Part shown: piece by piece, positions 1 through 9,230 of the stretch | Layout: every line of letters starts with the position of its first letter | Position numbering within the stretch: position 1 is the stretch's first letter | Source: Methanobacterium subterraneum | GTDB lineage: Archaea > Methanobacteriota > Methanobacteria > Methanobacteriales > Methanobacteriaceae | DNA length: 64,000 bases | Direction of reading: 5' to 3' | Assembly (NCBI RefSeq): GCF_002813695.1 | Contig: NZ_CP017768.1 | Location: forward strand, 2,349,501 to 2,413,500 | Program-made: the position numbers and the translations under genes | Notes under the pieces: generated by a model | What the model was told of the DNA's origin: nothing | What the model saw: only the letters and a program-made list of their open reading frames with translations | Database searches by the model: none

Positions 1-270
1 GGAGAATTTGGTAACTACTTTACAGCCAATATGATATTCCAGTTGAACCTGTTTTTTGCCGGTGTCCTGTATTGTGTCAACTGGGTCTATGCAGTCCGTA
101 AAGGATTGGTAGATGAAAAATTAGATGAATCATCCAAGAGGATGGTTACTCGAAGCAGTATGATTCTACCATTTTTATCCATAGTAGCCCTTGGATTGTC
201 TTACTACTTCTTTGCCTGGGCTAATCTTGTGTATTTAGCCAATCCACTAATAAAAAAAATCATCCAGTAA
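1..270 (+). CDS. TMEM175/DUF1211-like membrane protein, C-terminal part
   Basis: The reading frame is open from base 1, so this is the 3' end of a gene that begins outside the window; the first in-frame Met at 31 is internal. The 89 visible residues hold two hydrophobic segments separated by a charged loop (VRKGLVDEKLDESSKR). The pattern resembles the last two helices of the prokaryotic TMEM175 (DUF1211) potassium-channel family. The diagnostic RxxxFSD motif of that family lies near the N-terminus and is not visible, so the assignment rests on the tail alone. It runs convergently into the next gene. It could be another small multi-pass membrane protein. Confidence 0.55.
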   Translation, partial: GEFGNYFTANMIFQLNLFFAGVLYCVNWVYAVRKGLVDEKLDESSKRMVTRSSMILPFLSIVALGLSYYFFAWANLVYLANPLIKKIIQ

Positions 271-406
271 AATAGTGGTAGAGTAGGGATAAATATTACA
301 CCCTACTCCTATCACTACATTTTTTTTCTGATGGCAGGATGCGTATTCACCCATTATACAACCACCAGTAGTCTTCAAACTTCGAGAAGATTACTTACAA
401 GATATT

Positions 407-871
407 CTACTCTTTAATCACTGGGAACTGAACTTCAGTTAAAAGTTCACTTTCGGGAACCTCATCTGGACTATTGAGATAACTTTCCAGAACCGGGCCC
501 ATTATCTGGTAACCCTCCTTTTGAGCATATTCAACCAGGGCCATGTAAACTGATGCTGCCTCACCGTAGGGTCCTTTGAATATGGTGGAAACCACCTGGT
601 GTTCTGGAACTGTTTTTATCTGAATATCCCCCTCACCATTTAGTTCACCAACAAAGGCCGCTCCCACTTCCCAATCCAGTTCTTCTTCTGATACTTCCAG
701 TGGATTGTTGTAATACAAACCGTATACTGGTATTTGTATCTCCACATTCTGGGTCATAAGCCACCCCACCACTTTTCCCAGAGTTTCCGGGATCTGCATA
801 TAACTACCTTTCATGCGTATGAATGCCATCTGCTGCTGGGGAATCTTTTTTATCTCAATTTCCATCATCAC
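407..871 (-). CDS. GyrI-like / effector-binding domain protein
   Basis: This 154-residue protein is a stand-alone GyrI-like small-molecule-binding domain, the domain attached to AraC/MerR-type regulators. It shows two similar halves, with recurring blocks such as QQQMAFIRMKGSY and EHQVVSTIFKGPYGE, as expected for the duplicated SHS2 fold. It has no DNA-binding domain, so it probably binds or hydrolyses a small ligand or acts with a partner. The start is uncertain: GTG at 871 is followed directly by two ATG codons (868, 865), and the upstream GGAAGTG fits the later ones slightly better. It is divergent from the histidine kinase at 1024 with about 150 bp between them, and no gene is obviously co-transcribed. 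Confidence 0.75.
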   Translation of the reverse strand: MMMEIEIKKIPQQQMAFIRMKGSYMQIPETLGKVVGWLMTQNVEIQIPVYGLYYNNPLEVSEEELDWEVGAAFVGELNGEGDIQIKTVPEHQVVSTIFKGPYGEAASVYMALVEYAQKEGYQIMGPVLESYLNSPDEVPESELLTEVQFPVIKE

Positions 872-1023
872 ACTTCCAAATCATTCTTTTAGTTTCCAAA
901 TACACATCATTTAGATTAAATGTGGGCTGGTGATATAAATGAAGTTTTTCCAAGGGTTTGAAAAGTATTATAACTGCACCGAAATTATTATCGTTATTTT
1001 ATTAATTTAGAAGGGATATAATA

Positions 1024-3549
1024 ATGGTTAGTACATTCCATGTGAGTGACAAAATGGCCAGTTACACCTTCTTAGACTTAATTGATCCAGAAAGAATAAA
1101 GAAAATACTGGAAATATTCCATGATCTTACCGGTATAACTTCTACTTTAATAGATTCTGAAGGTAACATCTTAACTTGTGCTGATGGAACCTGGGTTGCT
1201 GCGGGTTGGCAGGATATATGCATCAATTTCCATCGAAAGCATCCAGAAACACTTAAAAGGTGTCTTGAAAGCGATACGCATCTTTCTGGTAATTTAACTG
1301 CTGGGGAGAAATATTCCTGTTACCATTGTCTTAATGGGTTGGTGGACATGGCAGTACCGGTTTATGTGGGGGGTGAACATTTAGCTAATGTATTCGCTGG
1401 CCAGTTCTTTTTCCAACATCCAGATGAGGATTTCTTCAGAAAACAGGCCCAAAAATATGGTTTCAACCCGGAAGAATATATAAATGATTTAAGGAAAGTC
1501 CCGGTTTTCGATGAGGATTATATCAATAAAGGAATCAAATTTTTAGTGGAATTAGCTGAAATAATTGGTGAAATGGGATTGAAGGAGAAATTACTCCTGG
1601 AAACCAATGAACAACTTGAAAAAAGCCATAAGGAACTACTTAAAGTAATAACTTCCATGCCTATTCCCATGGGCATTATAAACTCTCAAAATGGGACGAT
1701 AGAGTTATTAAATGATAAATTCACAGAATTTACAGGTTACAGCTTGAATGAAGTCCCTGACATGAAAACATGGTGGAAAAAAGCATTTTCAGACGAAATT
1801 ATCCGAGAAAAGACTAGGAATGATTGGATTCATCGTAGAAAAAATGTTGAAATCACTGGTGATGATATTGTTCCCGTGGAATCTGAAATTACTTCTAAAA
1901 AAGGCTTAAAAAGAGTAGTAAGATTCTATCTGAGGCCCATGGAAAATTTTGACATAGTATCCCTGGTTGATTTAACGGAAATACGTAAAGCTGAAGAAAA
2001 GGAGCGCCAGTACTATCAGGAACTCCATACCATAAATGAAACATTCATCCAACTTCTCGGTGTCCAGAGTGATGTGGAAATATTCAAGATAATAGGAAAA
2101 TCAGTTAAAAACCTTTTACCATCTTCCATGGTCACCATAAGTTCCCTGGTGTCAGATAAAAGACATATGAAAATTGTGGATGTTTTGGGGCTGGAAAAAT
2201 TCACAGATGCCCTGGAAAAATTCAAGATAGACCCATTCGCATTGACTTTTTCTTTAAGTGAACTGGATTCAAAATTACTATTCCTGCACCAGGAGGGGAA
2301 ACTGGTCCGATCTGAAGAAGGCATATATGGGGTTGTAATGGGTAAAATACCTCGCAAAGTATGTGAATTAATAGAAAGATTTGTGAATATTGGTGAAGTT
2401 TACAGCATTGCTTTTTTATGGGAAAAAAACCTTTATGGGGGTTTGGTTATTCAAATTCCTCAAGGAGAAACCCTACATCATAAAGAAGCCATTGAAACCA
2501 TTGTCCATCAGGCTTCCATTGCCATTCAGCGCATTAGGGCAGAAGAAGATCTGATTAAAAGTGAAGACAAGTATCGGGCCTTCATCAACTCCACCTCGGA
2601 CATGGCCTATCTCAAGGATAACCACTTTAGATATGTAATGGTTAACCAGGCCAATCAAAAGTTTTTCAACCGTACTGAAGAAGAAATCCTGGATAAAACT
2701 GATTTTGATTTAATGCCTTTAGAATCGGCTCAGAACTGCCGTGAAAGTGATGAAGAAGCTTTAAAAAATCAGAAAATACTTGTTACTGAAGAAATAATTG
2801 GAAAAAAGATATATGAAACTTTGAAATTCCCGGTGAATATTGGGAATGAAAAAATGGGGGTGGGAGCTTTCATCCGTGATATTACTGATAAGAAGAAAGC
2901 TGAGAAAGCCCTCAAAGAATCTTTGGAAGAAAAAGAAGTTCTCCTAAGAGAAATTCATCACAGGGTTAAAAATAACATGCAAATAATTTCCAGCCTATTA
3001 AATCTGCAGAAAAAGTATGTGGAAGAGGAGGAAACTGTTAACATCCTGGTAGAGAGTCAGAACCGGATAAAAACCATGGCCATGATCCATGAGAAACTCT
3101 ACCAATCTCCCAACTTAACCAGTATAAACTTCAAGGAATATACCGAAAAACTGGTTAATGATCTCTTTTATTCCTATGGTAAGAAAATGAGTGTAATTAA
3201 AACTTCTTTCCACATGGAGGAGGTTAAAATAGGTCTGGACACAGCAATTCCATGTGGTCTGATTTTGAATGAACTGGTAACCAATAGTTTGAAATATGCC
3301 TTCCCTGAGGATAGAACTGGAATTATAACAATTAAATTTAGATCAGAAGGTGAATATTTCATTTTAAAAGTATTAGATGATGGGGTGGGAGTGCCTGAGG
3401 ATATTAAACTGGAAAATAAGGATACATTAGGTTTTCAATTGGTAACCAGTCTGGTAAAACAGTTAGATGGCACAGTTCAGATGGATAGGTCCCATGGAAC
3501 ATCTTTCACCATCAAATTCAAGGAACTGCATTATAGCGATCGAATGTAG
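1024..3549 (+). CDS. PocR-PAS-GAF-PAS sensor histidine kinase (HisKA_2 type)
   Basis: This is an 841-residue cytoplasmic sensor kinase with no membrane segment. A PocR ligand-binding domain (about 15-180) has conserved Cys/His residues, including CYHCLNG. It is followed by a PAS domain (about 210-325), a GAF-like region (about 340-510), a second PAS domain (about 520-635), a HisKA_2 phosphoacceptor region with EIHHRVKNNMQ, and an HATPase domain with N-box LNELVTNSLKYAF and G-box DDGVGVP. PocR domains are thought to bind small hydrocarbon derivatives or metals. The start has a good Shine-Dalgarno (GAAGGGAT) about 7 nt upstream. No response regulator lies nearby, so the kinase is an orphan and its output is unknown. 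Such multi-PAS kinases are common in methanogens. Confidence 0.9.
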   Translation: MVSTFHVSDKMASYTFLDLIDPERIKKILEIFHDLTGITSTLIDSEGNILTCADGTWVAAGWQDICINFHRKHPETLKRCLESDTHLSGNLTAGEKYSCYHCLNGLVDMAVPVYVGGEHLANVFAGQFFFQHPDEDFFRKQAQKYGFNPEEYINDLRKVPVFDEDYINKGIKFLVELAEIIGEMGLKEKLLLETNEQLEKSHKELLKVITSMPIPMGIINSQNGTIELLNDKFTEFTGYSLNEVPDMKTWWKKAFSDEIIREKTRNDWIHRRKNVEITGDDIVPVESEITSKKGLKRVVRFYLRPMENFDIVSLVDLTEIRKAEEKERQYYQELHTINETFIQLLGVQSDVEIFKIIGKSVKNLLPSSMVTISSLVSDKRHMKIVDVLGLEKFTDALEKFKIDPFALTFSLSELDSKLLFLHQEGKLVRSEEGIYGVVMGKIPRKVCELIERFVNIGEVYSIAFLWEKNLYGGLVIQIPQGETLHHKEAIETIVHQASIAIQRIRAEEDLIKSEDKYRAFINSTSDMAYLKDNHFRYVMVNQANQKFFNRTEEEILDKTDFDLMPLESAQNCRESDEEALKNQKILVTEEIIGKKIYETLKFPVNIGNEKMGVGAFIRDITDKKKAEKALKESLEEKEVLLREIHHRVKNNMQIISSLLNLQKKYVEEEETVNILVESQNRIKTMAMIHEKLYQSPNLTSINFKEYTEKLVNDLFYSYGKKMSVIKTSFHMEEVKIGLDTAIPCGLILNELVTNSLKYAFPEDRTGIITIKFRSEGEYFILKVLDDGVGVPEDIKLENKDTLGFQLVTSLVKQLDGTVQMDRSHGTSFTIKFKELHYSDRM

Positions 3550-3609
3550 ATTAATGGGCATTTATCACTAGACAAACTAATATCTCACTACACCCTCAAA
3601 TTTAACCGG

Positions 3610-4074
3610 TTAAAAATCCCGTTTACCTTCAAGAAACCTTTCAACTCCCTCTTTTTTGATTTTTCTAAGATTTCTAAGATTAGCATCATTATGCACTGGT
3701 TTTAAGAAGTTGAACTTCGCGCAGTTTTCAAATTCATCACACTGCCAGCAGCCCTGATATTCATTTTTCAGGGCACACTGGGCAATTTCACAATACTCAG
3801 AACGTGAACTACCCTTACATCCTTTGCATCTTAAATTTTCCATAGCTCCTAAACATTGGAAACATTCAGGGTAACTTTTAAATTCTTTAAAGGGAATAAC
3901 TTTTGCCACTTCATCAAACTTGTATTTTTTCAATTCTTCTCTCAGATCTCGGGCTAAATCAGCAATCGAACCGGTATAACCATGACAATCTCCACAGTAG
4001 AGTCCACAGTAACTAACTAAACTCTCATCAATCTCGGTTTCACTTATATTTCTAGTTAATTTTTTTTTATCCAT
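3610..4074 (-). CDS. DUF3795 cysteine-rich protein
   Basis: This 154-residue protein is rich in paired cysteines (YCGLYCGDCHGY near the N-terminus, then CFQCLG, CKGCKG and GCWQCDEFENC). This matches DUF3795, a family of small probable metal- or Fe-S-binding proteins common in anaerobes and methanogens. The N-terminal CGLYCGDC block is the family signature. The function is unknown. The start has a strong Shine-Dalgarno (GGGAGGGG) 5-6 nt upstream. It is convergent with the histidine kinase and followed, on the same strand upstream, by a methyltransferase about 60 bp away, so the two may be co-transcribed. Confidence 0.8.
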   Translation of the reverse strand: MDKKKLTRNISETEIDESLVSYCGLYCGDCHGYTGSIADLARDLREELKKYKFDEVAKVIPFKEFKSYPECFQCLGAMENLRCKGCKGSSRSEYCEIAQCALKNEYQGCWQCDEFENCAKFNFLKPVHNDANLRNLRKIKKEGVERFLEGKRDF

Positions 4075-4135
4075 TTATTCCCCTCCCATCCATTATTATT
4101 CTTTCTTTAATCCACAGGATATGGGTTTCCAAATT

Positions 4136-4834
4136 CTACAATTTAGAACATATATAACTAATTAGATTTTCTCCTTCAACTTCCACAGAATCAATTGAAA
4201 ATCCAGATTTCACCAGTAATCCTTCCATAATCCAGTCATAGGTGCTGAACTCATCACGGATATGGGTGTTGGTTTCACTGGCCAGGGGAGCACCGGCAAG
4301 ATCCCGTATATTTTTTATCATACCTTCAATAGCCCTTTGATGGTCCTGAACTGGGAAGGTGAATACTACATCAAAAAGATATAATTTACCACGGGGTTTT
4401 AGAATTTCTGCTATTTTTAAAAGTGCCACGGATTTCCAGAAATCAGGCAGATGGTGCAATGCTAATACAGAGATGATTTTATCCACTTCACAAGATGCTT
4501 CATGATTGTAGGTTAAAAAGCCTGCATGGTGAGTTTCAATATTTTCTATATTTTGTTTTTCAGCCTTTTCATTGAGAATGCCCAGCATCTCTTTTGAAAC
4601 ATCAACACCGATAACCTTCTGACAATACTTGGCCAAATTTAATGTAATTCCCCCTGTTCCGCAGCCAAACTCCAGGGCAGTGTCTCCTGGTTTAACATTC
4701 AACCGACGGATAATTACCTGTGTTTCTTCTTCAAAATTCCGGAACTGGTGTTGATCATCATATTCTCTGGCTATTTCCGGATTTAAATAATCCACTCCAG
4801 ATTGTTTTTCATTATAATACCATTCTGGGTTCAT
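4136..4834 (-). CDS. Class I SAM-dependent methyltransferase
   Basis: The gene encodes a Rossmann-fold methyltransferase with motif I ALEFGCGTGGITLNLA, an acidic post-I residue (VIGVDVSKEM) and a later motif around ISVLALHHLPDFW. This is the typical Methyltransf_11/25 pattern. The substrate cannot be read from sequence. I prefer the ATG at 4834 (MNPEWYY...) because an AGGGGA Shine-Dalgarno lies about 8 nt upstream. That Shine-Dalgarno is itself inside the longer frame that starts at 4852. The gene lies upstream of the DUF3795 gene on the same strand. Confidence 0.85.
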   Translation of the reverse strand: MNPEWYYNEKQSGVDYLNPEIAREYDDQHQFRNFEEETQVIIRRLNVKPGDTALEFGCGTGGITLNLAKYCQKVIGVDVSKEMLGILNEKAEKQNIENIETHHAGFLTYNHEASCEVDKIISVLALHHLPDFWKSVALLKIAEILKPRGKLYLFDVVFTFPVQDHQRAIEGMIKNIRDLAGAPLASETNTHIRDEFSTYDWIMEGLLVKSGFSIDSVEVEGENLISYICSKL

Positions 4835-5066
4835 TTTTATTTTTCCCCTCATAATCCCATTTAACAGGAAAAATTCCTCTTTTACCTAATTTTTCCTTTA
4901 AAATCCTTATTTTAGGCATCCATCTCCAATATTATTATGTTGATTAAGATTAACTACTTTAACACATATATTATGAACTGGCATCAGCTAATCTGATATC
5001 TCACAGTATGGGCTATTTAGGAATATGTCGATTATCAAAAGACTGATGAGTACCAGTTATGTGCCA

Positions 5067-5079
5067 TTTATTTATATCA
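5067..5079 (+). promoter_or_regulatory. TATA box of the DUF3887-hydrolase gene
   Basis: TTTATTTATATC is a good archaeal TATA element. Transcription would start about 25 nt downstream (near 5100), which favours translation from the ATG at 5126 over the ATG at 5096. The rest of the divergent interval 4853-5125 shows nothing I can name. Confidence 0.4.
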
Positions 5080-5125
5080 GATAAAATCATTTATAATGAA
5101 ACCCTATCTGGAATCAGTGATTTTT

Positions 5126-6415
5126 ATGAGTTCTTTAAATTTTGAGAATCAAAAGGCATTAGCAGAGAGATTTGTCTCCCAAATGTTAGAGAAAAATTAT
5201 GACAGGGCAGCCAGCCAGTTTGATGACCAGATGAAAACTGCTTTTCCTGAATCTGAGTTAAAAAAGTCATGGCAACGTGTAACTCTACCAGCAGGCGATT
5301 TAATCCAGATGGGTGTGTTGCAAACTGCTGAAATGGAAGGACACCGGATTGTTAGTGTCAGATGTCAGTTTGAATTGTCTGCTATTGATGTACAATTGGT
5401 ATTTAATAGTCAGGGCCAAATTAGTGGATTGAGTTTAATTCCCTCAAAAACTGAGTACCATCCACCTGCATATGTAGATATTTCCACTTTCCAAGAGGTG
5501 GAAGTGACTATTGGGAATGGTAAATGGGCAGTGCCAGGTACCCTTACAATCCCAAATAGTTCTTCTGATAATACTGAATCGTTTCCAGGTGTGGTGCTGG
5601 TTCATGGTTCCGGCCCCAATGATCGGGATGAAAGTATTGGCCCCAACAAAATATTCCGTGATCTGGCATGGGGTTTGGCTTCAAAAGGAATTGCAGTGCT
5701 AAGGTACGATAAGCGAACCCTTAAACATGCTTCAGAGTTTACAGAAAGCCTGATTTCAAAGATGACTGTTAAAGAAGAAGTCATTGAAGATGCACTACTG
5801 GCAGTAAACTTAATGCGCGAGGCACCTGAAATCGATTCAAAAAATGTTTTCTTGTTGGGTCACAGTTTAGGTGCGTCTGTTGCCCCTCGTATCGGAGAGC
5901 AGGATCCGGATATAGCAGGATTGATTATCATGGCCGGGAATATCCGCCCACTTGAAGATACTATCTTAGAACAATTCACCTACCTTTACAGTCTGTCTGG
6001 ATCTATGACTGATGAACAGAAGGCCACACTGGAATCTTTGAAGGTTAAAGTTGCCCGTGTCAAGGACCTCAAACCTTCGGAGGAAGTTCCATCTACAGAA
6101 CTACCTTTAGGAATCTCTGCCACATATTTCAGGGATTTAGGCAGCCACCCCACTGAAGAAATCCTTAAAAAACTGTCCATGCCAATGTTGATTTTGCAGG
6201 GCGGACGTGATTACCAGGTTTCACCCACCAATGACTTTGAAATATGGGAAAAAGAATTGAAAACCCGTGATAATGTGTATTTAAAACTTTTCCCCAGTTT
6301 AAATCATTTATTCATTGAAGGGGAGGGTAAATCAACCCCACAGGAATACGGGGTTGAGGGTCATGTTAGTGAAGAGGTGATAGAAGTTATCAGTCAATGG
6401 TTAAAAGTTGGGTAG
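5126..6415 (+). CDS. DUF3887 + alpha/beta hydrolase protein
   Basis: The N-terminal about 110 residues match DUF3887, a small NTF2-like accessory domain. They are followed by a beta-rich linker and an alpha/beta hydrolase domain. That domain has the oxyanion-side motif [12 protein letters not shown], the nucleophile elbow GHSLGAS (catalytic Ser), a late Asp in QGGRDYQV and a His in LNHLF, completing the triad. This arrangement is known in bacterial and methanogen esterases of unknown natural substrate. No signal peptide is visible, so the enzyme is probably cytoplasmic. An alternative ATG at 5096 adds 10 residues; I chose 5126 from the TATA position and because the DUF3887 homology starts there. 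It is a single gene. Confidence 0.85.
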   Translation: MSSLNFENQKALAERFVSQMLEKNYDRAASQFDDQMKTAFPESELKKSWQRVTLPAGDLIQMGVLQTAEMEGHRIVSVRCQFELSAIDVQLVFNSQGQISGLSLIPSKTEYHPPAYVDISTFQEVEVTIGNGKWAVPGTLTIPNSSSDNTESFPGVVLVHGSGPNDRDESIGPNKIFRDLAWGLASKGIAVLRYDKRTLKHASEFTESLISKMTVKEEVIEDALLAVNLMREAPEIDSKNVFLLGHSLGASVAPRIGEQDPDIAGLIIMAGNIRPLEDTILEQFTYLYSLSGSMTDEQKATLESLKVKVARVKDLKPSEEVPSTELPLGISATYFRDLGSHPTEEILKKLSMPMLILQGGRDYQVSPTNDFEIWEKELKTRDNVYLKLFPSLNHLFIEGEGKSTPQEYGVEGHVSEEVIEVISQWLKVG

Positions 6416-6493
6416 AGCCAGACATTTAATCTGTTAAATAGCTACCTTTCATTTCCTTTATTTTTCCTTTATTCCCATCTGGAGGATCAATAA

Positions 6494-7000
6494 ATGTCAT
6501 ATAAATCCCATATACCCAATGCACTAACATCCATCAGATTCCTGGCCGGTCCCATCTTTTTTTACACATTCTTAAATGATTTATTCTCAGCATCACTTTT
6601 TATACTAGTTTTTTCAGGCATTACCGATGTATTGGATGGTTATGTAGCGAGGAAAATGGGCACATCCTCAGATAAAGGAGCATATCTCGATGTGACTGCG
6701 GATTTTCTCCTGATTCTAATTTGTTTCGGGGCCTATATCATCAGAGGATGGTATGATCCCCTGATCATGGGGTTAATCATCACCATGTTCTTGCTTTTCG
6801 TGGCCACATCCGGCTTTGAGAAACCAGTTTACGATCCTCTGGGCAAATATCTGGGAGCTTATCTCATGTTAATGATATTAATCTCCCTCATATTCCCTGA
6901 ACGAGTTATATGGCAATTATTGCTCATTTTGTTGATAATAATCTGTTTAACATCTGTCCTAACTCGCTTCTTCTTTATGCGCAGATCATATAGTTCCTAA
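6494..7000 (+). CDS. CDP-alcohol phosphatidyltransferase family protein
   Basis: This is a 168-residue integral membrane enzyme with the complete family motif D-x2-DG-x2-AR-x8-G-x3-D-x3-D, read as DVLDGYVAR followed by G and the two Asp residues of GAYLDVTAD. Enzymes of this family join a CDP-activated lipid to an alcohol headgroup. In archaea the lipid is CDP-archaeol and the product could be archaetidylserine, -glycerol or -inositol phosphate. The sequence alone does not tell which. It is shorter than most characterised members but retains about five hydrophobic segments. A strong Shine-Dalgarno (GGAGGAT) precedes the ATG. It is convergent with the CPBP gene. Confidence 0.88.
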   Translation: MSYKSHIPNALTSIRFLAGPIFFYTFLNDLFSASLFILVFSGITDVLDGYVARKMGTSSDKGAYLDVTADFLLILICFGAYIIRGWYDPLIMGLIITMFLLFVATSGFEKPVYDPLGKYLGAYLMLMILISLIFPERVIWQLLLILLIIICLTSVLTRFFFMRRSYSS

Positions 7001-7038
7001 ACCTTTAAGTTGATAAACTTAAATCGCGCTGAACTTTA

Positions 7039-7806
7039 CTAGATTAATGAAGAAAGTATCAGGGGGAACATGACATGCAACACTATATCTGCAGAGAAGT
7101 GACTGATCATGGCTGATTCCAATCCTTTTTTCCAGTAAAGCCAACCAAATATTATTGCACCAATTCCGTTCAGTACTATGGCTCTGGCAATTACCAGGGG
7201 GGTGATGGCGGTTATTGATCCAGTTATAGGCAAGTGTCCGACTCCGAAGAGAATGGCAGTTATTATAATGGCTAACCATATTCCCACTGTGGTGGGCTTC
7301 CCCTCTGGGGTTTTTTTAATTTTGTAGAATATCCAGACTATAACTGTCATTACAAATAGTCTAAACAATATTTCCTCCCCAATACCACCATAGAAAGATG
7401 CTAAGAAGCTCTTCCAAACTGGTACTGTCAACTCTGCACCCTGGAGAATACTGGATGCTGATGTGAAGATGAAGCTAAATAAAATGATTAAAACACCGGC
7501 AAGAACTCCTAACTCTACTGAAATTCCTAAAATTGATTTAAAGTAGTTTCCTACTTCTTTACCTTCTAACCAACCCTCCAATATGGGTATTTTGAACCCA
7601 ACACGTTTATATAGGGTTAAACCAACCAGGATGGCAATTGCAAACAGAATTATGCTTTGTATTAATTGTGCAATTAGAACAACCGGGGTGAAAACACTGG
7701 CTAATGCCGGGCTGAGTGCCAGGGCATAGGGAAGGACCAGCACACTGGCAATAATACTCGTCACAAAAAGAATCAGAAATAATTTCCAATTAATGTTTAA
7801 TTTCAT
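7039..7806 (-). CDS. CPBP family intramembrane metalloprotease
   Basis: This is a multi-pass membrane protein of 255 residues with the CPBP (Abi/CAAX-protease-like) signatures. The glutamate pair and arginine are in GIGEEILFRL (EE at about 144-145), a second motif is ILFGVGH, and a late His lies in ISHFSADI. These residues form the probable catalytic site in the membrane. Family members process prenylated proteins or act in bacteriocin immunity; the archaeal substrates are unknown. The ATG at 7806 has AGGTGAC five nt upstream and is preferred to the GTG at 7815. It is convergent with the phosphatidyltransferase. Confidence 0.87.
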   Translation of the reverse strand: MKLNINWKLFLILFVTSIIASVLVLPYALALSPALASVFTPVVLIAQLIQSIILFAIAILVGLTLYKRVGFKIPILEGWLEGKEVGNYFKSILGISVELGVLAGVLIILFSFIFTSASSILQGAELTVPVWKSFLASFYGGIGEEILFRLFVMTVIVWIFYKIKKTPEGKPTTVGIWLAIIITAILFGVGHLPITGSITAITPLVIARAIVLNGIGAIIFGWLYWKKGLESAMISHFSADIVLHVMFPLILSSLI

Positions 7807-7909
7807 ATTTGTCACCTACTCAATACTTAATTTTCATGTTCATCAATATTATTCAACGTATTTGAGGAGTATAACCTTTTGGTGTTATTGATAAAGTTAA
7901 GTAAACTTA

Positions 7910-8458
7910 TTATCTTTCATTTTTTAATAGATCTGTTAGATTAAGCGCCCAACTACGTATACCCTCCCAGTCACGGAAATCATGACGTTTAGTTGGATCT
8001 AATCCCTTTTTTTCCAAATCTTTTTTGAAAAATCTTTTGGTGAGGTTAAAGGCTATTCCATGTTTGGCATCAGGGTCATAAACACTACCAAAAAGTCCGG
8101 TTGCCACTGGTTGATTTACCAGATTCTTGGCTGCCACTTCATCCAGGTATTTCTCTTGGCCTTCAGCCTGACTATCTTCTTCATTGGCCGCACCACAACT
8201 AACAAATAGGGCCACCTTCTTCTCCGCTAGGGAGGATTTATTGTTATTTAAGAATTTAAGGGATCCTTTGGTCCATTTACCCATCTTTATCCCACTTCCC
8301 ACTATCACCAGGTCGTAAGGGGTGGCATCACAATCCTTGATCCTTCTGATATCGACCAAGTCAACTTCCACTTCTTCTTCCTGAATAAACCTGGCTATTT
8401 CTTCTGCTATCTCTGCAGCGGTGCCGTATCGACTTCCATATGCAACTAACGCTTTCAT
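7910..8458 (-). CDS. Flavodoxin-domain protein (HemG-like)
   Basis: The 182-residue protein begins with the FMN phosphate-binding loop of flavodoxins (YGSRYGTAAEIAEEIA) and continues with a flavodoxin fold (VIVGSGIKMGKW, VALFVSCGAA). It resembles the flavodoxin_5 / menaquinone-dependent protoporphyrinogen oxidase group, used in methanogens as small redox carriers. A haem role is unlikely to be safe to infer. The ATG has AAGGAGTTGAT upstream. The gene starts only 14 nt after the marR stop, so the two form an operon. That suggests a redox or metal-stress role under control of that regulator. Confidence 0.87.
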   Translation of the reverse strand: MKALVAYGSRYGTAAEIAEEIARFIQEEEVEVDLVDIRRIKDCDATPYDLVIVGSGIKMGKWTKGSLKFLNNNKSSLAEKKVALFVSCGAANEEDSQAEGQEKYLDEVAAKNLVNQPVATGLFGSVYDPDAKHGIAFNLTKRFFKKDLEKKGLDPTKRHDFRDWEGIRSWALNLTDLLKNER

Positions 8459-8472
8459 GAATCATCAACTCC

Positions 8473-8967
8473 TTATTTTTTAGTTTCCTTGTATAATTCA
8501 CTGGATGTTCTTTCCAGTTTACCCATTATTTCAAACAAATTTTTTATATCAACATCTTCCAGTCCCTGGAATAATGAGACTATGGATTTAGTATTTTCTG
8601 GAGTTCTCTTGTCCCAGTACTCAAAACATTCTGCTGTGACTTTTAAACGGTTGATACGCCTATTTTCAGGGTCTCGTTCTATTTTCAAAAATCCTCTAGC
8701 TTCCAGACGAGTGGCTAGTTGTTTCACATTCTGGTGGGTAGTGCTCATGGCATCAGCCACCTCTTGCATGGAAGGAGGATTTCGAAAGGCATTGGCCATC
8801 ACGATCATCATCAGCCATTGTTTGGTGGTTATCTGGTCATCGGCCAGATCTTTGCCGATTATATATCCCCATCTCTGCTGGATAAGGAATAGGACTATTA
8901 AGATGTATTTTTCCATCTCCAACCTTTCCGAACGGTATTCTTCCTTAATTTCATTTGAATCCTTCAT
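8473..8967 (-). CDS. MarR family transcriptional regulator
   Basis: The 164-residue protein has a winged helix-turn-helix of the MarR type. The recognition region is around PSMQEVADAMSTTHQNVKQLATRLEARGFL, given here in overlapping parts (EVADAMSTTHQNVKQLA, then LEARGFLKIERD), and the wing carries DPENRRINRLKV. It is flanked by dimerisation helices. MarR proteins bind short palindromes as dimers and respond to oxidants, metals or phenolics. It is the first gene of an operon with the flavodoxin-like gene and is divergent from the copper-type ATPase gene. The 22-bp palindrome in the shared interval is an obvious candidate site. Confidence 0.88.
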   Translation of the reverse strand: MKDSNEIKEEYRSERLEMEKYILIVLFLIQQRWGYIIGKDLADDQITTKQWLMMIVMANAFRNPPSMQEVADAMSTTHQNVKQLATRLEARGFLKIERDPENRRINRLKVTAECFEYWDKRTPENTKSIVSLFQGLEDVDIKNLFEIMGKLERTSSELYKETKK

Positions 8968-9097
8968 TATTTTACCCGCATGGTTTTTACAACACTTTTA
9001 TGTGCTTCAACATATTTATTTCCATTCTAGGAGCCCCTTACCTGGAAGTAGAATGCTACAAAAATTATGATTCCCAGTACAGTGACAATTTCCCAAT

Positions 9098-9158
<61 letters not shown>

Positions 9159-9230
9159 TTTGTGGTGGTACCCATAAAAACATAAAATTCAAAAACCTAT
9201 TATAAAATAACAGGGAGGGGGCTGATTAAA

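Noticed and set aside
8489..9070. Plus-strand 193-residue frame over marR
   Set aside because: It is antisense to a clear MarR gene and has no family resemblance or Shine-Dalgarno.
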